13,759 nucleotides of DNA from Eubacteriales bacterium (GCA_030533315.1 JAUNJL010000062.1:1-13759); one strand, 5' to 3'; numbered from the stretch's first letter, positions 6,644 through 13,657 are shown. The notes: a model not told the origin generated them from the letters alone. Translations and numbers: made by a program.

Positions 6644-7807
6644 ATGAGAAACAAAAAAATCAAGGGCTTGGCATTTCTTTTGCTGGCGGCACTGACCATG
6701 ACCGCCACTGCCTGTGGAGGCGGCAAAAAGGATGAAGGAGCAGAGGAAAAGGCTGTACAGGCGGAGGATCAGGCGGCTGATGACAAGGACGAAGCCAAGG
6801 ATGATGCCGAAGCTGCGAAGGCAGATGCCGAGGAAGAGTCCAAGGATGAGGCAAAAGACGATGCCAGCGGCCAAAAGCGCAAGGTAGCATTTATCTTAAG
6901 CTGCAGCATCAACGACGGCGGCTGGGGAACGGCCTGCTACAGCGAGCTTGCGGCGGCTGTGGATAAGAGCAGCAACTGGGAGATGGCTTACACCGACAGC
7001 CTTTCTCAGGACGGCTTTTATGACGCCATGGTTGCATACTGCAACGAGGGCTTTGATCTGATCTATGCTCCCGGCGGAGAATATACGGACGCCCTTCTCC
7101 AGGCGGCAGACGAGTATCCGGATGTCTCCTTCGCAATCCTGAACGGCGCTGAGGACACCCCTGAGAAGGCCGCAAACAAAAACGTTTCCTCCCTGCTTCC
7201 AAATGGAAGGCAGATCGGATGGATCGCAGGTTCCCTGGCAGGTTTGATGTCGGAAAGCGGCAAGATCGCCTTTATCGGAGGTATGGAGCTTACCACGACC
7301 CTTGAGAAGTATGAGGGTTACTGCGAGGCGGCTGCCTATGTGGCCCAGCAGGAGGGAAAAGAGGTGGAAGTGCTGGATGCCGTTTACGCCAACTCCTTTG
7401 ATGATTCCTCAAAGGGTATCGAGTTTGCAAACGCCATGATGGAGCAGGGGGCAGACGTGTTCTTCGGAGACGCCTCCGCAGTAGACTCTGGGGCACGCCA
7501 GGCCATCGATGAGAAAAACAAGGCTGCCGGTGCCGTTGAGGTATACAACATTGCCCAGCCGGCGGATATCCTCGGCCAAAACGACTGTATCATCGGCTCC
7601 CAGATCACAGACAACTCCTCATTGATCGCCCTCAGCTTTGAGGCTGTGGAAAACGGCACCTTCGGAGGAGAGGTTCTTTATGGAAATCTTCAGAACAACG
7701 TTCTCTCTGTAGGTGAACTCAGTGATCTTGTTCCGGAGGATGTACAGAAGAAGTACGCTGAATACATCGACCAGATGAAGGAAGACACCTTTATGGCTGA
7801 ATCATGA
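6644..7807 (+). CDS. BMP-family nucleoside-binding lipoprotein
   Basis: The substrate-binding lipoprotein of the importer, 387 residues from this start. It has a signal peptide with a basic M-R-N-K-K-I-K-G head, a hydrophobic core and a lipobox ending T-A-C, with lipidated C24. A highly acidic, Lys/Ala/Asp/Glu-rich spacer of about 50 residues follows, with D-E-A-K-D-D-A occurring twice; it would tether the receptor away from the membrane. The globular BMP/PnrA-like domain begins at about residue 78. It shows D-G-G-W-G, the G-R-Q-I-G-W-I-A-G-S-L-A-G-L-M segment and G-K-I-A-F-I-G-G-M-E, all typical of the family. GGAGG (6630-6634) is 9 nt from this ATG but only 3 nt from the in-frame ATG at 6638, so 6644 is preferred. 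In Bacillus the lipoprotein gene is first in the cluster; here it is last and has its own terminator. Confidence 0.92.
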   Translation: MRNKKIKGLAFLLLAALTMTATACGGGKKDEGAEEKAVQAEDQAADDKDEAKDDAEAAKADAEEESKDEAKDDASGQKRKVAFILSCSINDGGWGTACYSELAAAVDKSSNWEMAYTDSLSQDGFYDAMVAYCNEGFDLIYAPGGEYTDALLQAADEYPDVSFAILNGAEDTPEKAANKNVSSLLPNGRQIGWIAGSLAGLMSESGKIAFIGGMELTTTLEKYEGYCEAAAYVAQQEGKEVEVLDAVYANSFDDSSKGIEFANAMMEQGADVFFGDASAVDSGARQAIDEKNKAAGAVEVYNIAQPADILGQNDCIIGSQITDNSSLIALSFEAVENGTFGGEVLYGNLQNNVLSVGELSDLVPEDVQKKYAEYIDQMKEDTFMAES

Positions 7808-7822
7808 TATAGAAACGAAAGC

Positions 7823-7879
7823 GCACCGCAGAAAACACAGGAGCCCTTGGGCCGTGTTTTCTGCGGTGCTTCTTTTTTT
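7823..7879 (+). terminator. Strong intrinsic terminator of the nucleoside importer operon
   Basis: A perfect 16-bp stem (7823-7838 with 7854-7869) encloses a 15-nt loop that itself contains GCCC/GGGC, and is followed by TTCTTTTTTT. It begins 15 nt after the lipoprotein stop. It is an unusually long and stable terminator that should fully separate this operon from the EIIC-EAL gene. Confidence 0.95.
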
Positions 7880-7954
7880 ACAAGGGAGAGCTGCCTTGGT
7901 CTGCGGCCGTGCAAAGCGGGGCGGGATCACGCTGGCTGCCTTCTGAACCCTCTT

Positions 7955-7983
7955 TTGGCTGCGGCTATGTCTTGCTTTATAAT
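7955..7983 (+). promoter_or_regulatory. Sigma-A-like promoter, distal
   Basis: TTGGCT (7955-7960), an exact 17-bp spacer, then a perfect TATAAT (7978-7983). Transcription would start near 7990 and run about 200 nt before the EIIC-EAL ATG. It is the better of the two candidates by -35 match. Confidence 0.6.
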
Positions 7984-8036
7984 GGCAAAATTGAGGTAAA
8001 AAATCGGTAAAGGATAGAAAAGATTGGGAAAGGTGG

Positions 8037-8065
8037 TTGTTGTCCGTAGGATAATCCGCTATAAT
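8037..8065 (+). promoter_or_regulatory. Sigma-A-like promoter, proximal
   Basis: TTGTTG (8037-8042), a 17-bp spacer, then a perfect TATAAT (8060-8065). The spacer contains a small dyad, GGAT-A-ATCC (8049-8057), immediately upstream of the -10 and so well placed for a repressor. That role is speculative. The start would be near 8072. Confidence 0.6.
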
Positions 8066-8192
8066 AGGGGGGACGTATAAGGAAAGTCCGCAGGAATGGA
8101 AGATGCACATATTAGCATAGCCTTGTTTTTGAAACGATATTGCTTGCCCATATATACAGATTTGGTGTTCCTGCAGTGTTAGGAGGGATTCT

Positions 8193-10302
8193 ATGGAAGA
8201 AAAACGAAAGGCGGCAATGTTTGACATAGCGGACGCTTTTGAGCGGACCAACGGGTTTTTGGCTATCCGGCAGGGCTTGATTATGATGATCCCGCTGATT
8301 GTCCTGGGGGGCGGTGTCCCTTATGGTCAAGAGTCTTCCCATAAAGGCTTACCAGGAGATCCTGCCGCAGCTTTGGGGAGGCAGGGTGGTGGAGATCCTT
8401 GATTTTATTTACGGGGGAACCTTCCAGATTTTTTCCATTGCGCTGGCCATTACCACCAGTGTCAGCTACGGCATGATCAGGGACACCAGGGTGCAGTCTG
8501 AGCGGTCGGTGGTCAATGATTGCTTTATCCTTGCCATCATCACCCTGATCTCCATGATGGGTTATCTGGGTATCCAAAGGGAGAGCTTTTCCGTAAGCTC
8601 TCTGGGGACCACCAATACCTTCATGGCTCTTCTGATCGCCCTGGGGAGCGGCTGGATGTACTTTAAGATCAGGGAAAGCAGGCTTTTCAGGGGACGAAGG
8701 CACAGGGAGACGGATGTGGAGGGGATGTATTACATCGCGGTGTACAGCATTCTTCCGGCGGCTATCGTGGTGGGGATTTTTGCCCTCTGTGATGTGCTCT
8801 ACAGGCTTGTTTTCGGCATCCACAGCCTCCAGGAGGGGCTGGTGGCCATTATGGAAAAGGTGCTTTCCTGGTTTCAGGGAGGCTTTTTTACAGGTGTGGC
8901 CATTCTGTTTTTCATTCACATCATGTGGTTTTTCGGGATCCATGGCAGTAATGTGCTGGATGAGGTGATCAAAAGGCATTATGTGATGGTGGACGGAGTG
9001 AAGATCTACAGCAAAACCTTTCAGGACGTGTTTGCGATCATGGGCGGATGCGGGGCGGTGCTGGGGTTGGTGATCGCTCTGCTCTTGTTTTCCCGGAAGA
9101 AAACCATGAAGAATGTGGCGCGGCTGGCCCTGCCGGGAGTCGTGTTCAACATCAGCGAGGTGATTGTGTTCGGGCTTCCCATCATTTTCAATCCGCTGTT
9201 TTTTGTCCCCTTTTTGGTGGTGCCCGTGGCGAACTACGCTCTTTCCTACGGGGCGATGTATGTGGGCTTGGTGCCCAAGGTGGTTCAGCAGGTGGAGTGG
9301 ACCACCCCTATCTTTTTGAGCGGCTGCCAGGCCACGGCCTCCCTTGCCGGGGGCGTCCTGCAGCTAGTGTGCCTGGCGTTGGACATTGCGATCTACGTTC
9401 CTTTTATTCGGATGTTTGAGGATCACAGTGACAAGGTGATGATCCGCAAGGTCAATATGCTGGTGGAGCTCCTTCATCAGGAGGAGGAGACCAATGCTGC
9501 GGTTTCCCTGACCTCCAGGGAGGATGTGCTGGGAGGCGTTGCCCGTATGCTGGCCGGCGACCTGAAGGAGGCCATAGCAAAAAAGGAGCTTTATCTTCTG
9601 TATCAGCCGCAGGTAGACGGGGAGGAGGTGTGCCTGGGCGTGGAGGCTCTTGTAAGATGGGAGCATCCCGTGGTGGGCTTTGTGTATCCGCCGCTGATCA
9701 TCCGTCTGGCGAAGGAGATGGGGCTTTTGTCCGTCCTGGAAACAAATATTTTTGACGAGGCGGCGGCAGCGTTGGCTGTCCTGGAAAAGAACATGGAGCA
9801 GCCCTGCAAGGTATCCGTCAATATCACAAATGAGTCCCTGAAATGGGACGGCTTTGAGGAGATGGTGGATCGGTGCGTGAAGCGTCACAACGTTTTGCGG
9901 GAGCATCTGTGGATGGAGATCACGGAGCAGGATGCCCTTTCTTCTTCCTTTGATATTGCCGCCCGCCTGGACAATCTGAAGCAAAAGGGGCATAAGTTCC
10001 TCATCGATGATTTTGGCATGGGACATACCTCTCTTTTGTATCTCCAGACGAACAACTTTGAGATCGTGAAGATTGACGGTTCCATCATCCGGGACATTGT
10101 GGGAAATGAGCGGAACAGAGATATCATAAAGTCCATCGTATACCTGGGAGAGCTTCTGGGCTTTCTCACCGTTGCAGAATATGTGGAGACCAGAGAGCAG
10201 GTAGAGCTGCTGAAGGCGTTGGGAGTGGACTCTTTTCAGGGCTTTTATTACAGGGAGCCCATTCCTCTAAAGGAGCTTGTGGAGTGGCTGAAGATGCATT
10301 GA
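8193..10302 (+). CDS. PTS EIIC-like membrane domain fused to EAL c-di-GMP phosphodiesterase (frameshifted)
   Basis: The start at 8193 has a perfect AGGAGG (8181-8186) 6 nt upstream and encodes the usual EIIC N-terminus (R-T-N-G-F-L-A-I-R-Q-G-L). That frame is lost at a G6 run (8306-8311) and would stop at 8402; the rest continues in the next frame to 10302. Removing one G restores a 702-residue protein. Residues 1 to about 405 are a lactose/cellobiose-type EIIC with F-G-I-H250-G and I-S-E322-V-I-V-F-G-L-P, equivalent to conserved sugar-contact residues. A short linker leads to an EAL domain (about 445-702) with E484-A-L, a conserved N and E-I-T-E, D605-D606-F-G, V-K-I-D and E662-Y-V-E-T, so it looks catalytically complete. 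No GGDEF, EIIA or EIIB is present here. It probably couples sugar or membrane state to c-di-GMP breakdown. In the shorter frame, TTG 8299 or ATG 8323 could start a version lacking the first helix, but neither has a clear ribosome binding site. Confidence 0.85.
8306..8311 (+). other. G6 homopolymer at the reading-frame break
   Basis: Six consecutive G bases follow GTCCT. With five Gs the two halves join as L-I-V-L-G-A-V-S-L-M, a natural membrane-helix sequence; with six the reading frame shifts. Sequencing error, a real null mutation, slippage-based phase variation or ribosomal frameshifting are all possible. Confidence 0.85.
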
Positions 10303-10313
10303 GCGGCTCCGCC

Positions 10314-10351
10314 AAAAAAAAGGACAGCGTGTTGTGCGCCGTCCTTTTTTT
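10314..10351. terminator. Bidirectional terminator between the EIIC-EAL gene and the cotJ operon
   Basis: An A8 tract, then GGAC-A-GCG paired with CGC-C-GTCC around a 7-nt loop (one A-C mismatch on the + strand), then T7. The A and T tracts make it work on both strands, ending the + strand EAL transcript 12 nt after its stop and the - strand cotJ transcript coming the other way. Confidence 0.9.
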
Positions 10352-10379
10352 GCAGCAGATTTTTCAGGCCAAGGGTTGG

Positions 10380-10440
10380 CGTGAAAGGTCCTTTTCCGGG
10401 CGCATGGACATGGGATGCCGGGAAGGAGACTTTTTTCACG
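10380..10440 (-). other. Long imperfect stem-loop in the cotJC 3' region
   Basis: CGTGAAA at 10380-10386 pairs with TTTCACG at 10434-10440. Inside it, CCTTTTCCGG (10390-10399) and CCGGGAAGGA (near 10418-10427) continue the pairing with small bulges. The fold lies just downstream of the cotJC stop and before the bidirectional terminator. It could protect the 3' end of the spore-coat mRNA. Pairing was found by eye only. Confidence 0.45.
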
Positions 10441-10453
10441 GGGGCGCGCCGCC

Positions 10454-11080
10454 TTATTTTTCAAAGGCGGCAGCCTGGGGAAGGTGCTTGTCAAAGCTGG
10501 GATTGAAATAGTAAAGGTTGTGAGAGTCCAGCTTTTCCCTGGTCTGCTCCAGGGCCTCCCCGAAGCGCTGGAAGTGCACGATCTCCCTGGTTCGAAGGAA
10601 TTTTAGGGGTTCTCGGACCTCTGGATCCTTGATCAGGCGCAGGAGATTTTCGTAGACGACACGGGCCTTTTGCTCGGCGGCCAGGTTTTCTGTCAGATCC
10701 GTGAGGGCGTCTCCTTTGGACTGAAATTCAATGGCGCTGAAGGGAAGGCCCCCAGCCGCCTGGGGCCAGAGGGCCGCCGTGTGATCCACGTAATACGGGG
10801 CAAAGCCGGAGGCCTCCACCTCCTCCATGGTCAGATTCCGGGTGAGCTGGTAAACCATGGCGCAGATGATCTCCATGTGGCCCAGCTCCTCGGTGCCGAT
10901 GTCGGTGAGGAGCCCTCCCACGGATTTTAGGGGCATGGAGTAGCGCTGGGCCAGGTAGCGCATGGAGGCAGACAGCTCCCCATCGGGCCCGCCGTACTGG
11001 CTGATGATCAGCCTTGCCGTCCGGGGGCAGGTTTTCGTGATCTTTACTGGAAATTGAAGTCGTTTTTCATAACACCACAT
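10454..11080 (-). CDS. cotJC: Spore coat protein CotJC (manganese-catalase-like)
   Basis: A 208-residue ferritin-like four-helix protein of the manganese catalase family, matching CotJC from its first residues (M-W-x-Y-E-K-x-L-Q) to the end. The dimanganese ligand pattern is complete: E35 (in D-G-E-L), E65 and H68 (E-L-G-H), E136 (A-A-E-Q-K-A) and H169 (R-E-I-V-H-F-Q-R-F). In Bacillus it is deposited in the spore coat and needs CotJA for assembly; catalase activity is plausible but not shown by sequence. The ATG follows the TAA of the CotJA-CotJB gene directly, with no spacer, and an AAGGAG ribosome binding site lies inside the upstream gene, so translation is probably coupled. Confidence 0.95.
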   Translation of the reverse strand: MWCYEKRLQFPVKITKTCPRTARLIISQYGGPDGELSASMRYLAQRYSMPLKSVGGLLTDIGTEELGHMEIICAMVYQLTRNLTMEEVEASGFAPYYVDHTAALWPQAAGGLPFSAIEFQSKGDALTDLTENLAAEQKARVVYENLLRLIKDPEVREPLKFLRTREIVHFQRFGEALEQTREKLDSHNLYYFNPSFDKHLPQAAAFEK

Positions 11081-11518
11081 TTACACACACGCTCCTTCCC
11101 ATGGGGCAGGTCCCTCCTGCCAGCAAAAGGAATGACAGACCTGGCCGCCTGTCAGGCTGTCCTTTGTCAACGGGTAAAAGTCCTGGCAAAATTCGGCCAG
11201 CAGCTTTTGGCGAAGGTCTTTCTTTTCTTGATAAAGCCGGAGGGCTTCCTCCTCTTTGGGATGGGTGTCCAAAAAAAGGGTCAGATCATCCAGAAAAAAG
11301 CTGGCAGCGGAAATCTGGCTCATCAGCTCTTCCCGCCTGGCCTGCTCCTGTGACAGGGGACGGGCCTGGCCCAGATGGCAGGAATGGCCTTCTGCCGCAA
11401 AGAAGGGCAGATCCAGCTGCTGAAAGATGGTCCCGCAGCACAGGGCTTCCTTCTCTTCATAGAGAGGTCCCCAGGTCTGGGGTGGGACCGTGGCTATGGC
11501 AAGTGGTTTGTTTTCCAT
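11081..11518 (-). CDS. CotJA-CotJB fusion spore coat protein
   Basis: A 145-residue ORF carrying two spore-coat proteins normally encoded separately. Residues 1 to about 44 match CotJA (L-A-x-A-x-V-P, W16, L-Y-E, E-A-L, G-T-I-F, L-D-L-P-F). A linker of about 17 residues follows, rich in Gln, Arg and His. Residues about 62-145 match CotJB (E-L-M-x-Q-I-S, L-D-D-L-x-L-F-L-D-T-H-P, E-E-A-L, Y-P-L-T, with the tail W-Q-E-G-P-A-P-W-E-G). No stop lies between the halves. The ATG at 11518 is chosen because AGGAGG (11526-11531 on the other strand) is 7 nt upstream; the open frame extends to 11779 but the extra N-terminus has no family match. A sigma-E-like promoter lies about 90 nt upstream. Frame fusion by a sequencing indel cannot be fully excluded. 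Confidence 0.88.
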   Translation of the reverse strand: MENKPLAIATVPPQTWGPLYEEKEALCCGTIFQQLDLPFFAAEGHSCHLGQARPLSQEQARREELMSQISAASFFLDDLTLFLDTHPKEEEALRLYQEKKDLRQKLLAEFCQDFYPLTKDSLTGGQVCHSFCWQEGPAPWEGACV

Positions 11519-11578
11519 TTGGTTTCCTCCTGTGATCGTTCTTGTCCGAAAGAGAGTACCTCTTTTGGGACAGTGCAG

Positions 11579-11603
11579 CTTCCCTGCGCAGGGTGCAGGG
11601 AAG
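11579..11603 (-). other. Leader stem-loop upstream of the CotJA-CotJB gene
   Basis: A perfect 9-bp stem (11579-11587 with 11595-11603) with a 7-nt loop. It overlaps the 12-nt palindrome CCCTGCGCAGGG (11582-11593). It would lie at the very 5' end of a transcript from the sigma-E-like promoter, where a stem-loop could stabilise the mRNA in the mother cell. The structure is seen; the role is inferred. Confidence 0.5.
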
Positions 11604-11611
11604 GCTCTCAA

Positions 11612-11642
11612 ATAGTATGTCCCAAATGGAAAAAAACATGAC
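11612..11642 (-). promoter_or_regulatory. Candidate sigma-E (mother-cell sporulation) promoter of the cotJ operon
   Basis: On the minus strand, GTCATGTT (complement of 11635-11642), a 15-bp spacer and CATACTAT (complement of 11612-11619). The Bacillus sigma-E consensus is about GTCATATT, 14-15 bp, CATACAAT, so both boxes differ by one position or so. The start would be near 11605, leaving a leader of about 87 nt. The cotJ operon of Bacillus subtilis is known to be sigma-E dependent, which supports the call. Confidence 0.65.
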
Positions 11643-11718
11643 GAATCTTCAAATGAGATGCCCAGGCGGTTCAAAGGTGATGCTTTATCATTGAGAGATT
11701 TTGTGATATGATTCCATC

Positions 11719-11728
11719 TTTGACAGTT
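11719..11728 (+). repeat. Left terminal inverted repeat of the IS
   Basis: TTTGACAGTT, exactly inverted at 13658-13667. The identity does not extend inward or outward by more than chance, so the repeat is short. It is 83 nt beyond the transposase stop. Confidence 0.6.
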
Positions 11729-11739
11729 AGGCTCAAATA

Positions 11740-11784
11740 ACAAGTACCACAATCCTTGAAAACACTGGGGATGTGGCACTTTGT
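11740..11784 (-). other. Stem-loop downstream of the transposase gene
   Basis: About 12 bp of pairing (11740-11751 with 11772-11784) with a loop of about 20 nt. One pair is a G-U wobble only on the minus-strand RNA, and there is one bulged base, so the fold is better in the transposase transcript than in the opposite one. No T-run follows. It may end or stabilise the transposase mRNA. Confidence 0.45.
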
Positions 11785-11811
11785 GTCTTGAACTTAAAAT
11801 ATAGTAATATT

Positions 11812-13539
11812 TTATCTTCGTTTGCTTTTTTTCTGGATTTCTTTCATTTTCCGTTTGGTTATAAAATCGTAATCAGTCCGGAAGCCGCAGGCCTCGTGGA
11901 GTGCATCGGTAATCTCTTGCCGTTCATACACTGGCATAAATCCCTGGTCTTTGATATTCGCATGGTTCATACCTTGCAGTACTTCCAACAGCTGCCCTGT
12001 AGTACAGGGGATTTTTATGGCTCGTTTCAGCAGCCTGAAGTGGAGCAGTGCTAAAAAACAGATTAGGAAATGGGCTCTGATCCGATCTTCGCGGCTCACA
12101 TAAACAGGTCTCGCATCAAACTCTGTTTTCATGGTCCGGAAGCAGTCTTCAATCTGCCATCTACCTTCGCTGACTTTTAAAATCTCTGCTACGTCATCGT
12201 CTAAAAGATCCGTGCAGACTGCATAAAGCCCATCATATTTTTCCTCTTCGGCAATCTTCTCCTCATCCAGATAGTAATGGATTTCTGCTTTTTCCCCTTC
12301 CTTTGTCGCAGCCACTTTGTTTACAAACCTTGCCGGGTCATTGGGATTTTTGCGCTGCCTTTTTAAAGTGCCGCCTGCGACCATTTTTTCTGACCGTGCA
12401 ATCTGTTCCGCGCGAATCGCTTTCTGATAGGCAGCGTATTTGGGCGAATAGGTAATGATAAGCCGCTGATGAAGCTTTTTGGTTGTATAAGGCTCGTCTT
12501 TATAGAAAAGTTCCTGTTTATCCGCATCTGTCAGCTGTGTGATATCGGCCGGGGAATCATCAGACAGCCGTTTGAATCCCTTCCGATCCAATGCCCATTC
12601 CCGATCTTCGGCAGGAAGTTTTTTGATGGACTGCGTGACAATAAACGCACGCTGTCCCAGATGGTTGAACGCACGGCTCTCTTCCGAGGCAAGCCCTGCA
12701 TCACTGCAATAAATGAACTTTTGGCAGCCAAACTGCCGGAGGATTTTCGTCTCCAGGGGCTTTAACGATTTCTGCTCGTTTTGGTTCCCAGGAAACAGGG
12801 AAAAAGCTAATGGGATCCCGTCCCCATCCGTAAACAGTCCCATCTGGATAATCGGATTGGGCCTGTGCTCTTTGCTTTTCCCGTATTTCTTATCCCCGTC
12901 TTCCTGCTCGATCTCGAAATAGTAGTTCGTACAATCATAGTAAAGGATGTTATCGTTCCTTTTCCCAAAGAAAAAGCTGTTTTTATAGACCTCCGCCTGG
13001 ATGAAATCGAGTTCTTCCGAGAGGACGGAAAGGGCACGGTAAACATCGTGGAGTTCATAAGTAGGCGTTTCCAGAAACTTTCCAGCAGCCCTGTAAGAGG
13101 AGCTTTTGCTGGAAGGGGACAAACCCCTAGTGTAAATGAGGTCGGAAAGAATTGCGTTCAGGTCATATTTGTATTTGTGCCGTTGTTTGATCTTCCGACA
13201 TATGGAATCCATCTTTAGCCCATAATAAACCGATTGGAGGAAGAGGTATCCACCGGAAAAAAGTTTTCTCTGTCCATACTCCATCAGTCTGTTGGAATGG
13301 AAGGGGATAAGGACCAGAGCATCTTCATTTTCCTTTTTATATTTTTCGGTTTCAATTCTTGCCTGTTCTTTTGCCCAGGCCATCACGCCATCCCGGTCAG
13401 TGCCAAGACGTTCCGATAATTCAGTCAGAGTTCCCAGTTTTCGGATGGTCATGGAAGTGCTTTTCCCCTGGGCATTGGTGTAAGACTTGGTAATGTAAAA
13501 GGACTCAGAGTTTTTGGATTTGGAAGTAGTAACCCTCAT
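11812..13539 (-). CDS. IS1634-family DDE transposase
   Basis: A 575-residue RNase-H-fold transposase. The catalytic triad is readable: D202 in Y-Y-D-C-T-N-Y-Y, D280 in Y-C-S-D-A-G-L and E464 in R-W-Q-I-E-D-C-F-R-T-M-K. The last matches the R(3)E(6)K part of the IS4 Y-R-E-K signature, with serine in place of the tyrosine. The N-terminus carries a short region of the type found in IS1634 proteins (Y-I-T-K-S-Y, then K-L-G-T-L-T-E-L). The open frame runs upstream to 13659, but AGAGGTGAT lies 7 nt before the ATG at 13539, and the extra 40 residues cross the terminator, so 13539 is chosen. No stop or frameshift interrupts it, so the element may still be active. Confidence 0.93.
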   Translation of the reverse strand: MRVTTSKSKNSESFYITKSYTNAQGKSTSMTIRKLGTLTELSERLGTDRDGVMAWAKEQARIETEKYKKENEDALVLIPFHSNRLMEYGQRKLFSGGYLFLQSVYYGLKMDSICRKIKQRHKYKYDLNAILSDLIYTRGLSPSSKSSSYRAAGKFLETPTYELHDVYRALSVLSEELDFIQAEVYKNSFFFGKRNDNILYYDCTNYYFEIEQEDGDKKYGKSKEHRPNPIIQMGLFTDGDGIPLAFSLFPGNQNEQKSLKPLETKILRQFGCQKFIYCSDAGLASEESRAFNHLGQRAFIVTQSIKKLPAEDREWALDRKGFKRLSDDSPADITQLTDADKQELFYKDEPYTTKKLHQRLIITYSPKYAAYQKAIRAEQIARSEKMVAGGTLKRQRKNPNDPARFVNKVAATKEGEKAEIHYYLDEEKIAEEEKYDGLYAVCTDLLDDDVAEILKVSEGRWQIEDCFRTMKTEFDARPVYVSREDRIRAHFLICFLALLHFRLLKRAIKIPCTTGQLLEVLQGMNHANIKDQGFMPVYERQEITDALHEACGFRTDYDFITKRKMKEIQKKSKRR

Positions 13540-13557
13540 AATAATCACCTCTATATA

Positions 13558-13566
13558 ATCATACCA
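13558..13566 (-). promoter_or_regulatory. Possible extended -10 promoter of the transposase
   Basis: On the minus strand, TG-G-TATGAT ends about 18 nt before the start codon. No good -35 lies 17 bp upstream. The transcript leader would be only about 12 nt and would barely contain the ribosome binding site, which fits weak transposase expression but also weakens the call. Confidence 0.35.
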
Positions 13567-13609
13567 TATATCGCTAAATATTACTAGATAGAAAAACAAA
13601 AAATTTGAC

Positions 13610-13637
13610 AAAAAAACGCAGGCTTTATAAGGCCCGC
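13610..13637 (-). terminator. Inward-facing terminator just inside the IS right end
   Basis: On the minus strand, GCGGGC pairs with GCCTGC (one G-U wobble; 13632-13637 with 13618-13623) around an 8-nt loop, followed one base later by T7 (13610-13616). It lies between the terminal repeat and the transposase promoter region, so it would stop transcription entering from outside before it reaches the transposase gene. Confidence 0.65.
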
Positions 13638-13657
13638 AAGCTATTTTTCCATTATGC

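Larger units (their letters stand above)
7880..8192 (+). other. Gene-free stretch with tandem promoters and an unassigned 5' leader
   Basis: No credible ORF is present in these 313 bases. They contain two promoter candidates (7955-7983 and 8037-8065) and a leader of roughly 120 nt before the ATG at 8193. In the leader, GCAGGAA (8090-8096) can pair with TTCCTGC (8168-8174), closing a 71-nt region just before the ribosome binding site, and GGAC/GTCC (8071-8074, 8086-8089) can form a small stem. I compared it by eye with c-di-GMP-I, c-di-GMP-II, purine and PTS antiterminator motifs and found no match. Confidence 0.55.

Noticed and set aside
8066..8192. c-di-GMP or purine riboswitch in the EIIC-EAL leader
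   Set aside because: The conserved core motifs of these classes are not present; only small generic pairings can be drawn.
8281..8979. 232-residue minus-strand frame opposite the EIIC domain
   Set aside because: The His/Pro-rich translation is typical of an antisense shadow of a membrane protein; no start signal.
11519..11779. Upstream extension of the CotJA-CotJB open frame to ATG 11779
   Set aside because: It crosses the predicted promoter, the leader stem and the IS left end, and has no CotJ similarity; the internal ATG has an ideal ribosome binding site.
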